From Physocladia obscura (lineage: Eukaryota > Chytridiomycota > Chytridiomycetes > Chytridiales > Chytriomycetaceae): DNA of 20,032 nt. The stretch's first letter is position 1, and each line of letters begins with the position of its first letter. The notes beneath the pieces are model-generated. The model was given only the letters and a program-made list of their open reading frames with translations. It was not told where the DNA came from and did no database searches. This document shows positions 1 through 10,782 of the stretch, one piece after another. The translations under genes and the position numbers were made by a program. Location of the stretch: assembly GCA_027596945.1 (NCBI GenBank), contig JADGJH010000370.1:1-20032 (forward strand). Direction: 5' to 3'.

Positions 1-116
1 AAATAAAAAAATAAAAAAATAAAAATTCAAGGTATAAAGAAACAATAAAAGATTGGACTTATTTCCAAAACCAAAAAATATAGATAAACTGAACAGAATT
101 AAAAAAGATCTCTTAC

Positions 117-1499
117 GATAAGAGCACACGTAATACACATATCTATTAACTCCTGTTCTATTTTCTCTTGGCAATGGAGGAATAATTTTGACTTTTGGCT
201 TCGGAATGCTTGCTTCGTCGGCTGCTGCAGCAGCTACCGTTTCTGGATCAACCGCTTCACCTTCAGCTGCAACAGCAGCATCGCCCTCTGCACCGCCTTC
301 ACTCCCTTCCGGTAGAATTCCGTTTGCAATATTTCCATCTTCGTCATCAACGCCATCTTTCAATTCGCCTTCGGTGATGATGTAATTTGCAGACAGTCCA
401 TAGATTTTTCCCCAGAGCCGTACAGATTTCAGAGGCTTTTCGGCAACTAGCTTGCGAAGGGACAGGAAAAGCATAAACGTTTCTTCGCGACCAAATGAAA
501 CCTGCGATATAAAAAGAAAAAATATTAATTTTTAAATATCAGTTATTTGGAATAATTTTTTGTTTTTACTTACACCTGCCCATTCCCATAAATTTGAAAG
601 ATCCATAATATCAGGAATTTCGCCCAACCCTTCTTCTGGAGGATCTTCTTGGGACGGTTGCTGTTGTTTAACAGTTAAAAGAAAAACCAAGAACAAGTAA
701 ATGAAGGTTTTTTTTAAATAATTTTTTTGTTACCTCATATAAAGCCATTTGCTCCTTTGAAATTTTTATTTCTGGAGCAGAGTCATACGCAGGCTAATTG
801 TGAAAGAAATTGAAAATGTTAGGCCACTTCTTTTTTTTAACCAAAATAAAAGACAAAGAACCTTGAAAATCGATGATGTCGGATCAACAGTTCTGAATTT
901 CGATCTTTTGATTTCACCAGAAATGGATTCGAAAATATCTGATTTGTAACAGGAAGTAAATATTCATATATTTTAACATGTGTGTATTTGTAAGACTAAC
1001 CAACAGGATTCCTCGGCCTGGTTTCCAAAACGCGCATTACAGTCAAGGTCAAATGATCGTACAAATTCATGTCAGATTTTTCCGAGTTCTGTAGCAAAAA
1101 AGAACGGGCCAACTGCAACTCAACATCTTCGGGGAGCTCAGACTCGGGCTTTATGTATACGTCTTTTCTTTTCAAATAAGGAGTTGTCGACGTGACGAGA
1201 GATGCGCGGGTAGATGGCACCGCCGCAGCTACTTGCGACGGAGCTGCGGCTGTTGTTGTTGCTGCTAGTATTTGTGGGGTCGTTGAATTTTCAGTACTCG
1301 CAAAATCTTGCGATGAATCTTGCTGAGGAGCAGCAGTTGAGGTTGCAGGAGACGCGTCTGAGATTTCGGGTTCGGAAGGTGGCTGTCGCCCGGCAGCTGA
1401 AGGACGAAGTGATGATGGCGTTTCGCCGATGGCAGTATTTTGAGATTCTTGTCCTTCTTCGTTGTTGCTTTCGTTTTGCTCAGCTGTCGGATCATCCAT
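117..1499 (-). CDS. Radial spoke head protein RSP4/6-like (3' end beyond window)
   Basis: Component of the radial spoke head of motile 9+2 axonemes, which relays signals between the central pair and the outer doublets. Five exons are readable on the minus strand: 1499-1001, 938-862, 793-734, 660-574 and 501-117. All are joined by GT-AG introns of 62-73 bp in consistent phase. The first ~115 residues are Gln/Ser/Thr/Ala-rich and probably disordered. Conserved family sequence starts near LARSFLLQNSEKSDMNLYDH and continues through NPVDIFESISGEIK, an EWAGVSFGREETF motif, SVRLWGKIYG, an acidic Ala/Glu/Gly stretch and PPLPRENRTGVNRYVYYVCS. A fifth intron (GTAAGAG at 116) runs off the left edge, so the C-terminal part is outside. 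The start is the first ATG (MDDPTAEQ). RSP4 and RSP6 paralogs cannot be told apart from this part. The gene marks the organism as flagellated. Confidence 0.9.
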
Positions 1500-1573
1500 C
1501 TTTTTTTTTTGTTGATAATTTTGTCAGGATTTCACTTTTCATGTTCAACTCTTCGAGTTTCTTTTGAATATCG

Positions 1574-1832
1574 CTTTCCCAAATAGAACAAACAATGCCA
1601 TCAATTGAATGAGGTTTTAGTATTTTTTTCTGTGTTGCTGTTATTTAAAAACTTCTTTGGGTCTGACAATCAAAAAACAAATTAAACTTCAAAATGACAA
1701 CTCACAGTCCAAATCACTAATTAGTACAAATATTGCACATCTTTATGATTTTTAAAGTGATAAAAGCCAGTATGCAAGCTATATTTCCTTTGTAATTGCA
1801 ACTAATGGATGTTTTTTGTTCTATTTGGAAAG
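1574..1832. repeat. Short inverted repeat, ~19-bp arms
   Basis: The left arm at 1574-1592 (CTTTCCCAAATAGAACAAA) is matched in inverted orientation by 1815-1832, with one base missing in the right arm. The arms enclose about 220 bp of AT-rich DNA. Weaker inverted similarity (an AGTTTCT word) lies just outside both arms. It could be a small MITE-like remnant or a chance foldback. No clear target-site duplication was seen. Confidence 0.45.
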
Positions 1833-2683
1833 TTTAGAAACATCTAATTAAATGAGAAACTAGGGTGTCTCTGCAATTCCAGCATACTTTGTGCAAAGTA
1901 AAATAAAATATTTGACAAAAATGGAATGGAAACATGTTTTGTTGAGTTTAAGTCAGTATGGAGTAGACTTACTTCCGTTTCTTAGGAACAATTTTGGTAT
2001 TCACACAGCATTTGATGGTTTAACCTTGTGGTTTGAATAAATGTTATTGGTTCCTTCTTTAAAACACTACTAGCTTCATGCAGCCTCTGGACAAGGAAAT
2101 TAATGGTTTTATATATTTCCAATTGTCTTGGTAACATGTACAATTGTTTATATGTCAGTTCAACCAAGAAGTGATAGAATTGGTTGGGTTGGGTTTAAGT
2201 TGTCTTAAAGTTGACTGGAAATAGTGTATACACACTTTGGTTTGCAGTTGGAAAAATTTGTGGAATTAACGGTGCTGATCACTATCAATAGTTTCCTAAC
2301 TTTTAATGTTGCTGTTATTGTTGTCACAATTGCCACTAATGCTGTCTTCATCAACATATAATTGAAGATTATTCTTAACTTATTTGTTGTTGAGATCCTG
2401 AACACCAACTGCATTTTCCAATCACCATGGAGGCGTTTTGTGGCATCTTCTGAATTTCAAGAGCGCAGTCATGCCACCTTGTCCCACATATGCCAGTACC
2501 AATATATTCCTGCCTTTTCCTCTGCTTATATTTCTATAGCCTTTCATTTAATCTGGATTATATTTGCTCAGACAATAAAACCATTTGAAAAAATTTGCTC
2601 CAGACTTTTTGTGAAAATTGTTCATTTTGATTTGCTCAGCCCTTAAAATCCAATTTTGGAAGTCGTCCAATCCTGTCTTGTTA

Positions 2684-3110
2684 TTAATATTCTTCTTTAT
2701 TCTTAGCACTTTTAAAGCGTACACTTGTTTTGTGATGCATAAAAACACGGACAAGTTTTGTCATTGCCGTGATAGTCAGAGATTTCAAATTCGAACTGTT
2801 TTTGGAAAATTTTCTAATAACTTTGAAAAGAAACAATCTTTTCAAGGTTGTTAACAAACTATTTTTATTATTTTGTGGCTTTTTGTATTTTTGTATTTGA
2901 GTTACAGTTGGTTGTGGAGAAAGAATATAGTTGAGTTGGAGGTAGGGAGTTGGGTAACGAGAAGCTGAAATGTGGCGGAGAGAAGGGTAATCCAAAAATC
3001 TATACAGCCAGCTGGACAAAGCGTCGAATAATATTCCCACGATTGGATGATTGATGGACACGTCTGCAAGAATAGTAAGCGGGCTTTCGACCACATGGTA
3101 GCGGATTGTT
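2684..3110 (-). other. Unrecognised open stretch, possible relic or short unknown gene
   Basis: On the minus strand one frame stays open from just after a stop near 3110 to about 2684 without an ATG start. Its first ~60 residues look protein-like (for example SPLTILADVSINHPIVGILF), and the rest becomes Lys/Asn/Phe-rich like translated AT-rich DNA. A second frame gives a 64-residue ORF from an ATG at 3096. Neither resembles a family I know, and no convincing splice structure joins them. I list it because its composition differs from the flanks. It may be a decayed gene or mobile-element fragment. Confidence 0.2.
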
Positions 3111-3579
3111 TAGGGTAAAAAGAAACCGCTCTTACGGCGATGGGAATATCATATCAGTATTCTGAGTCAAGGGCGATTACTCGCTCGGTAGCTTTAATTT
3201 TGAATGGATGTCTGTTGTTTGGATGGGTATCGTTGTTTCCTGCAAATAAAAACAAATATTGCTTCTCCACGCAGCTCTACTAGAAATAGTAATTGCAAAC
3301 TTATATATTGTTAAAAGCCCAGAATCAGCACAGTTGGAGATATTTGGACGAAATGAACAAATTGAGTGAGATCCACAAGAGGGTTTTTTGAACAAGTCGG
3401 CGAAGATGAAACACTTGAAATCAGAGTAAGCTTTCGAGAATAAAATGCATGTACAATGGTTAATGAGTGAACAAGTAAAATCAAATAGATGCTTTTTTTT
3501 TCTTTTTTTTAATACGGGAGATGGGTGGTTGTTGGAGATCACGCGACAAAAATTCATTCAATTTCCATCAGAGGGACAA

Positions 3580-6500
3580 ATGAAACGTTGGCTCTCGAGG
3601 TGGTCGTCACCGACGCCCACGACAACGACAACGGCAACATCGACTGTACCAACGTCAGCACCTACGTCTGCAAAAACTTCTGTTGCCGCAACAGGAACAG
3701 GATCAGACGGTGGACAGGGAGCAGCAGTTACTGCAGCACCGCCATCAGCAATATCTCCGCCGCCACAATCAGCAGATAGCGACGGAGTCCTTGGGCCAGT
3801 GGGCAAAGAGCGGCGTAAACGTGGCAGCCGCGACTCTGACGGATCAGCATCCTCATCGTCGATGTCGTTCCGAGGATTCATGCTCCGTGCATCGTCGGCG
3901 CCAGAATCTGGGGCAGGCGCAGACAAAGATGGCAAGGACAAAGAGAGCACGGCACGTAGTTTCTTTGCGCGACTTCTTGCATCCAACAGCACCAGCATCC
4001 AGCAGCTAAAAGAGCAGCAGCAGAAGGAGAAGGAGCAGCGCGAGCGCGAGCGGGAGCAGGCGCTGGTGCTAGAGCAGGCGCTGACGGCACATGCGCCGCC
4101 CGTGCTTTTTGCACCACCGGAGCCAGAGCTGCCGGCGCCTGTGGTGGTGGTGATGACTGCGGGTGGCGTAGGAGGGAGTGTGTTGGAGGCGCCTGCGGTG
4201 GCGGCACTCAAAGGCGAGCGACGCACGTCGCACAGCCCGCGGTCGTCGTTGCTCGGCCACAACATTGCGCTTGCGGCGGCCGACGAGCAGCTGCTGAATG
4301 CCGCCGTGGCCGCACGCCTGCTTGACGAGAGTAACCAGGACTTCGATTCCGCAGCCACCACGCCGTGTTCTGTGTCGGGTATGACAAATAATGTTAATGA
4401 CGTTGCGGACTCGTCGGCCACATCCCCCGTCCCCTCCAAGCCCAATACGCCGCTTCCTCTCGATGCACTCGCCACCCCAACTCCAGCCCCCGCCAACCCC
4501 GTCCAACTCAACCGTCGCGCTTCCATGCCAACCATTTCTACGTCCACCGCTTCCTCTACTTCCTCTACTTCTGTTGTTGCTGTTGCTGCTGCCGCTGTCT
4601 CGGAAGTCACTAAAATTATGCGCAGAACTTCTTCTCTTCATTGGGTTAACTCTGTTCCGGATCTTGACTCTATGTAAGATAAATTACCATCCTTTTTTGC
4701 ATGAACAAATTTTTTACATTCTCTTGTATCCTATTGCATTGTACAGTGCCGAGGACTCCAGTGTTGCGTCAATCGTGCCAATTCAACCGTCCAAGTCTTC
4801 TGGTTCCTCGTCTCCGAATAAAAACAGCAAAAACAGAACTTCAAGTCCGCTTTCGCTGCCTCCGTCACCACCTGGGACACCGACCAGGGACAGTCCACCA
4901 GCTGTGAATGAAGACGATTATGGCCTTGTTGTTGGAAGCAATTCTCTCGCGACCCATCAAGATTCTCGATTTTCTGTTGGAACTGAAGCAACAATCACTA
5001 ATTTATCACCAATCGAAGATAACAATATCGTCGCTGTTACCCAAGGAGATGTCATCGTCGCTGCCACGGCTCATGCAACCGAAAAAGTCTCTGACGAACC
5101 AGCTTTACTGGTTGATGGCGGCTCTGTGGAAGAGTATGAAGGAGAGGGTGCTGTTTCCTCAACCAGTTTTACTTCTGACGAAGATTACACCGGCACAGTC
5201 TCCCGTGACGAAGAAGAATCTACTAGCCCCACTCAGTTTCGCAAGCGCAGCAGAAGCAGCTCTTCTGAAGATGCTACTGTTGTTCAAGATGGATCCGATT
5301 CGTTCGATGACAAAGAAGAAGAATTTGAAGACCAAAAGGGGTCTTCAACAACCGATGGAAAAGCTCAGCATTTTGTCAGCGATTCGCGTATGCCTGTTCT
5401 CAGTCCTTTGATTGAAGAAACGGAAGAAACTTTGCAAAGTGATTACAAGGACGATTTTACCAAAGATCTTTTGGAATCGGAACAAAATGAAATTGAAGTC
5501 GAGCATATTCAAGAACAAGTACAAAATTATGTGAACCTCGATTTAACCAACTTGGAACAAATTGGTACGAAAGAAATTTTACAAGATGAGGTTAAAAGTT
5601 TGACTGTGGTTGCGGTTCAAGACATTGGGTCACCATCAGCTCTTTCGCCATCAACTACTGTTATAACTGCTGAACAATTTGCTGCTTTAGAGCCTCAATC
5701 CGAAGAAGAAGAGCCAGCGTTGGATGAATTTGAAAAGGAAGCCATCACGGGAATCGTGGATGAAATGTTCTCCTCTGTTGGAGCCAGCTCAACGATTGAA
5801 AATTTGGCTGCTATCGCAACACTTGACGACTCTAAAAATGCCCAATTACCCTCAACAAAAGAAACTGGTCTCCGTGTGACGAATCCCGAAATATTTCCAA
5901 ACGATTATTTAGATCCTGAACTCGTCTTGCCACCGGCAGCTGATACTACTTCTGTGGAAACCAAAACTGATCAAGTTGAAAAGACACTGCAAGCACTCAA
6001 AACTCGTTTAACGTTTAGGCCAACTGTTGCAATGGGTGAAAAAGAAAAACTGGCAAACTATGTTTTGGTACGTTTAATACCTTTACATATCCATTTTTCG
6101 GTTATATTTAGATATTTTTTTATATACAGGAACTTGCACGCCCCATCTTCTTTCCTCCACCTAGCGCTAGCGCTTCTTCCAGTGCCGAAACAATCAACAC
6201 AAACTCTATCATTCCCCGTAAATCGATTCCCGTCCATCAGAAATCCGTCTTGCTTTCTCGCTCAGAATTTGAAGTTGTCACAGTTTGCTGTCGTTTGCCG
6301 CGGCACCTTTCTTATGCTTTACACAAGAAGATCTGCACACTGACTCCTGAAGCTTCTAAGACAGGTGTTGTCGGATGGTCTGAGTTTGAATTGTTTGTGG
6401 AAGGAATTTATCAGCGATGGAACCCAGATGTTGAAGCCCTTGCATTTGAAATTTTAAAGACAGGTGGTGCCAGAGATAAATGGCTTGTACCAGAGGATTT

Positions 6501-7805
6501 CCGTGTCTTTGTTGAAGGTTTTTATTTAAATTCTGTGATTTATTAGTCATTTGTGCTTGTCTTAAAATTTATTTTGGATTTAGATGTTCTTGACAATAAC
6601 TCTGCGTTTGCATTTTTGGCATCATCTCCTGATTTTCAAGCAAGATTCAGTAAGAACACTGCATTTCTCAGTTGTAACTTGAATATTTAATCTAATGTCA
6701 AATTAACTATAGCTGAAACTGTTATTGTTCGTTTGTTCTATTCATCTCATTTCCATGGCCGCAATCGCCTATCCTTGCGTGATTTCCGCACCGCCCAAAT
6801 TTACAAGATTATTGCCGACATCGAATCTGCTACTAACTCCCTTGGCCTGAATATTCCACCACCATTCTCGTATAAAGACTTTTATGTGATTTACTGTGCC
6901 TTCTGGGAGCTGGACAAAGATCATGATATGTACTTGACTTTACACGATTTGGAGCGGTACAGCGACCGTGGAATCAGTCATGCAGCTCTTGCCCGAGTGA
7001 TTGAATGTTATGGAAAAGTTCCTGTTTTACCTACTGTTGAAGATGGAAGCAGTGACACTGTTGATGCGCATGTGAGTCCTAGTACTGTTTCAATGCTTGC
7101 GAAAAATCGGATCAAGTGTTTTGGTTTCAAGGAATTTGTTGGTTTGTACTCTTTTGGTTCTCGTCTTTTTATTTGGAAATTTAAGTATTTACAATGATAT
7201 ACAGCTTTTATTATGGCTGTTGAAGATAAAACCAGTGTGTCTGGACTATATTACTGGTTCCGTGTGTTGGATATCGACGAGGACGGTCTGGTTTCATTGC
7301 TTGAAATAGAAACCTTCTGGGAGCATCAATACACGAAAGTCCCAGAACAGTATACTGTATATGATTTCTTCTCACTCATGTAAGTTTTTTTTTTTTCTTT
7401 TTTTTTTCTGCAAACTCAAAATAACCAAAACAAAGTCTTGATCTCATCCGTCCGGATTCGAATTCCATAACTCTACTTGACTTGAAGCGCAACGCTAAAG
7501 CAGCTGGTCTGTTCCTCGATTTTCTTCTTGATTCACGACGACACATGGAAAATATTCGACGAAGCGCTGATGTGACATTCCGACTGAATGACGAGGTTTG
7601 GGTGACTGAAGAAGACGATGAAGATGTCCTTGCAAGTCCTGGCGCTGATGCTGTCAATAAAGATGCAAATATTACAACTTCAGTCGCACAACCCGAAATT
7701 TTGCCCAAACGAATCAAGTTGGAAGGATGGCAGAAGTTTGCAGAGAGAAGGTATCGGCTGTTGTCTGGAACTAATACTGATGATGAAGGAGACGATGATT
7801 TGTGA
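3580..7805 (+). CDS. PP2A regulatory subunit B'' (EF-hand, PPP2R3/PR72 family)
   Basis: B''-type subunit that targets and modulates the protein phosphatase 2A holoenzyme in a calcium-responsive way. Seven exons: 3580-4673, 4747-6067, 6130-6517, 6584-6649, 6713-7141, 7205-7379 and 7436-7805. Introns are 56-73 bp, and the product is 1280 aa. Residues 1-805 are low-complexity: Ser/Thr/Pro/Ala-rich, with a charged Gln/Glu/Lys/Arg helix near 140-167 and an acidic Ser/Glu region in exon 2. The family core starts near residue 808 (ARPIFFPPPS). A first EF-hand-like loop (~1024-1035, DKDHDMYLTLHD) has Met where Gly is usual. A canonical loop follows at 1122-1133 (DIDEDGLVSLLE), then the conserved YYWFRVLDIDEDG and LDLIRPDSNSITLLDLKRNA regions. 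ATG 3580 (MKRWLSRW) was chosen. An in-frame ATG at 3445 would add 45 residues encoded partly by a poly-T tract and looks less likely. Confidence 0.9.
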
Positions 7806-8261
7806 TTTTTTGAATTTGTTGAAATTTTTTGGATGTGTTGTGGATTTTATGGGTTGCTTCCCCATCTCCTTTTCTCTGTTTCACTGTCCTTCGCCTCACA
7901 TGACTACCTGTGTTTTCAATCTCTCTTTCTTTCCCTCGCTCGCTTCATTTCTCTTTTTTTCCCTTGTGGGATGTGGAGGTGTGTTGCTCTTTCTTTTTTT
8001 CTTGCCCGTTTTTAGATTCTTTTCTCGACTTCACCCCTGCCCTCTCTGTTGAAGCTTTGTAGTACATTTTTTAGTAAAGAGAAGTGCTTTGTTACAAACT
8101 CATGAAAGGAAAGCCGTCAATCGTTATCAAATAAAAATTCCTCCTTAAATGGAAAATGAATGAAGAAAATTATCATTTCTTTCGCCGCTTTTGGTGAAAA
8201 ATCGAAGGGCGCATACAACAAAAAAAAATAATTTCAAGAGCAAAAAGGAAGAAAAAGTAAT
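7806..8261. other. Convergent intergenic region (3' UTRs)
   Basis: These 456 bp separate the stop codons of the PP2A B'' gene (+) and eIF2 gamma (-). The left two thirds (about 7850-8050) are strongly pyrimidine-rich on the plus strand, and the rest is A-rich. It contains an AATAAA on the plus strand at 8130-8135 and no gene-like ORF. Confidence 0.7.
8130..8135 (+). terminator. Candidate poly(A) signal AATAAA for the PP2A B'' gene
   Basis: A canonical AATAAA hexamer lies about 325 bp after the PP2A B'' stop codon, downstream of a long pyrimidine-rich 3' UTR. It is inferred from the motif only. Confidence 0.4.
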
Positions 8262-9998
8262 TCACGCCAAATCTGGAGCAATAGTCGTTCCTCGAGTAAT
8301 CTTTCCCCAACCAATCAATCTGTTCGCATTTCGAAGATAAATATTACTGAGACGGAAGACTATAAAACAAACCTCCAGTGCTTGTCAATACGTCTCGACA
8401 AGGCAACCTTTTCATCCACTTCGGTACATGCAGGAGTTGTCAGCTGAATTTTCGCAACATCGCCTTTCACACTCAGAACCCTGCATCCACAGCTCGTACT
8501 GCCAATATTCGCTAGGAGCACTTCGTTCTTTGCAAGTTTTTCGACTTTTGTTTGTTTTTTCCCGTCTGTTGTCTTGACACCCAAAAGCTGTCTGAGAAGG
8601 AAAAAGTTGACTTCGATTTCAGTGTAAATGGCAGGCAGTTTTCCGACTGCGCCAAGAACTTGTCCAACAAGTCTATCAGCACGACAAATTGTGGGATCGA
8701 TCTTTGTACCAACTCCAATGAGTCCACCAGGAACGGCAAATTTAAGTTCGTTTGATTCGGCAAGAAGGGTAATGATGCGAGAGTAAATCGGGCGGCATTT
8801 TACTTTCCCATCTGCGTCTTTTGTGACGAGACCCTGAAGAAAAAGATTTGAGAAGGTCAGATAAAGTAAAACCAAAAAATATTGTAATATACTGACTGGG
8901 CGAACTTCAATTTCATCTCCAACTTTCAAAACTCCGCAAAGAATCGAACCGCCAGCAACTCCTCCCTTCAGTGAAGCTACGTCAGCACCTGGCTTGTTCA
9001 CATCGAAACTACGAATAACAATAAGTTTTGGGTCTGATTTGAAGTCACGCTAGAAAAATATATTAAAACAAAGTTGACAACAGAAAAGCAAATCTCACAA
9101 TTGGTACAGGAATTCTCTTTACAATGTATTCGTTGACTGCATCAATATTATATTTCAGCTGTGCACTGATTGGAATAACAGGCGCGCCGTCAGCGACCGT
9201 TCCTTTAATAAATTTGAGAATCTGCTCGTGTTGTTCGAGGGCGACAGACTCCTTGATCAAATCAACTTTGTTTTGAAGGATTAGAATGTTTTTGAGCTTC
9301 ATAATTTGAATTGCAGCAAGGTGTTCGGAGGTTTGCGGTTGAGGGCAAGACTCATTTCCGGCAATCAACAGAAGCGCAGCATCCATAACGGCAGCACCTG
9401 TTCATTTTTCGCATGAATATTTGGACTTGATGAAGATATTCGATTTTACCGTTCAGCATGGTTGCCATAAGAATATCGTGCCCAGGACAGTCGACAAAGG
9501 AAACGTGCCTTATAGTGAAGGTTGATAAAATTAGAGGAGTCAAGACAAAAAAAACACTTGCTATCTACCTCAAGAGCTTCATCTTGCCCAAACAATTCAG
9601 TCTATCGCAAGTAAAACCCTCCTCCTGACTTGACTTTGCAGATTTGTAACAGCCGGGGCGAGGGCATGCCTCGTTACTGCATTTGAAGATCTAGTCGGAA
9701 TGTTAGAAAAACCGCGTAGGAAACGAACGAAGCCAAAGTAACCTTTGCGTTGGCGTACCCCAGCTTGATTGTAATGTTACGCTCGAGTTCATTTTTGAAC
9801 CTGACAGTTTGGACACCAGAAATAGCCTTGACCACGGTTGACTTCCCGTGAGCTACATGACCAATAGTGCCTGAGGGTTATTGGTCAGGGGGCGGCAACG
9901 ACATAAAGACGAACGAACAGACCAATATTGATTGTTGCTTGTTTCGCAATCACAATCGGTGATAACGGATTCAGGGCTGAGTAGTCGATCTCACTCAT
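8262..9998 (-). CDS. Translation initiation factor eIF2 subunit gamma
   Basis: GTPase subunit of eIF2 that binds initiator Met-tRNA and carries it to the 40S ribosome. Eight exons on the minus strand: 9998-9923, 9870-9743, 9690-9569, 9508-9450, 9397-9099, 9049-8897, 8833-8373 and 8319-8262. Introns are 49-63 bp, and the product is 451 aa, near the usual size. The P-loop GHVAHGKS is at 29-36. The zinc-binding Cys cluster begins [13 protein letters not shown] (Cys 72, 77, 82) and includes TCDRLNC. DCPGH is at 115-119, NKVD at 171-174 and SAQ at 206-208. Domain II/III hallmarks follow ([53 protein letters not shown]), ending in [14 protein letters not shown] 9998 ([12 protein letters not shown]) was chosen. 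An in-frame ATG at 10073 would add 25 residues. SKP1 lies just upstream on the same strand. Confidence 0.97.
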
Positions 9999-10033
9999 TG
10001 GTTTTTTTGTGATTTTTTGTTTTTTCGAATCAT
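9995..10033 (-). promoter_or_regulatory. Upstream ORF overlapping the eIF2 gamma start (ATGA)
   Basis: In the 89 bp between SKP1 and eIF2 gamma, an ATG at 10033 opens a 12-codon frame ([12 protein letters not shown]). Its TGA overlaps the eIF2 gamma start codon as ATGA. A further ATG at 10073 is in frame with eIF2 gamma. If the mRNA begins between 10073 and 10033, this uORF would precede the main start. A longer leader would favour the N-terminally extended protein. Regulation is inferred, and only the sequence arrangement is observed. Confidence 0.4.
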
Positions 10034-10087
10034 CAAGAATGAAGTGTGCAAAGAAACGATTGCTTGTGGACATCAAAACAAAAATTT

Positions 10088-10782
10088 TCAGCGATCCTCG
10101 CACCACTCATTCTCCTTGCGAATTTGCTCCTCCTCTTCCGGTGTAAAATCGTTAACAATATTAAAAGTCTTGCGAATTTCTTCCACACTCTTTCCTTTAA
10201 TCATATTGGCAACAGTCTTGCAACCTTTTATGAAAACAAGAATAAGGGCGACAGTGTTAATAATTAAAAACCATACGCACCCAAATCCAGCAAGTTCTTC
10301 ATATCGAGGTAATTGGCAGCGAGAATAACTTCAAAAAGGGTTCCTTGGTCGACATTCATAAATTCTTTGTCACGCTCCTCGATATCCTCAGAAGACTTTG
10401 GCCTTGTCTCTTCTTCAGGTGCGGCTGGTGGGTCATCCTTGTGCATGGTGGCGTATTCGATCACTGCGAAATCAACGTTACGAAAGTCCGATCTTATAAT
10501 AGAAACATTAAGGTCACAAAATGAACAAACCTTTTTGCAGAATCGCTCCCGACACATTTGGTAGCGGGATCGGCTGATCGTCAGCTTCACCAACATCCTG
10601 CATTGAAACTTGGGTTTAGTTCCTTGAGGCAAAGATGGTTCGCCTGCGTCTCGCGATTTCACATTCAAGATCGGTAATTCAGCGTTACTTACCTCCAGCA
10701 TATTTTTGATTAACACAGATTGATTAGCAATCTCTTTGGCGATTGTAAATTCTTGGTTGTCGCTTGATGTAATCTTGACCAT
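10088..10782 (-). CDS. SKP1: SKP1, SCF ubiquitin ligase adaptor
   Basis: SKP1 links cullin-1 to F-box proteins in SCF E3 ubiquitin ligases. Four exons on the minus strand: 10782-10693, 10597-10531, 10463-10281 and 10224-10088. Introns are 95, 67 and 56 bp, and the product is 158 aa, close to the ~160 aa norm. The N-terminal POZ-type fold is seen in [19 protein letters not shown] and in [20 protein letters not shown], followed by an acidic insert. The C-terminal F-box-binding part is highly conserved: [20 protein letters not shown], then [20 protein letters not shown], ending in [14 protein letters not shown]. The start codon is the first ATG after an A-rich leader. Its stop lies only 89 bp before the eIF2 gamma start on the same strand, so the two genes must share or overlap UTR and promoter sequence. 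Confidence 0.97.

Larger units (their letters stand above)
1500..3579. other. Intergenic region between divergent genes; no convincing gene
   Basis: This is about 2.1 kb of AT-rich DNA between the start of the radial-spoke gene and the start of the PP2A B'' gene, so both promoters should lie in it. It holds a short inverted repeat at 1574-1832. From about 1921 to 2646 one plus-strand frame has rather few stops for such AT-rich DNA, but no recognisable protein. A less AT-rich stretch at 2900-3240 is open in more than one minus-strand frame. No clear TATA box, tRNA or intact transposase was seen. Just before the PP2A start there is a T-rich tract (3492-3510). Confidence 0.5.

Noticed and set aside
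1214..1567. Plus-strand 117-codon ORF opposite the radial-spoke exon 1
   Set aside because: Shadow of the conserved minus-strand exon. It is hydrophobic/Leu-rich without family similarity.
3445..3579. Upstream in-frame ATG for the PP2A B'' gene
   Set aside because: The extra 45 residues include a poly-Phe run from a T-tract and look like untranslated leader. ATG 3580 is preferred, though not proven.
3558..4610. 350-codon minus-strand ORF opposite PP2A exon 1
   Set aside because: It is the antisense shadow of a GC-rich low-complexity Ser/Ala/Thr exon. It has no domain, and the plus-strand frame splices into the conserved B'' core.
4391..4746. ATG at 4391 as start of the 4391-6343 reading frame
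   Set aside because: Before 4747 this frame is an out-of-frame Pro/Leu-rich overlap of exon 1 plus intron sequence. A GTAAGA...ACAG intron (4674-4746) joins exon 1 to exon 2 in frame.
7441..7470. tRNA-like GGATTCGAATTCC word
   Set aside because: It lies within PP2A exon 7 coding sequence. No cloverleaf could be drawn around it.
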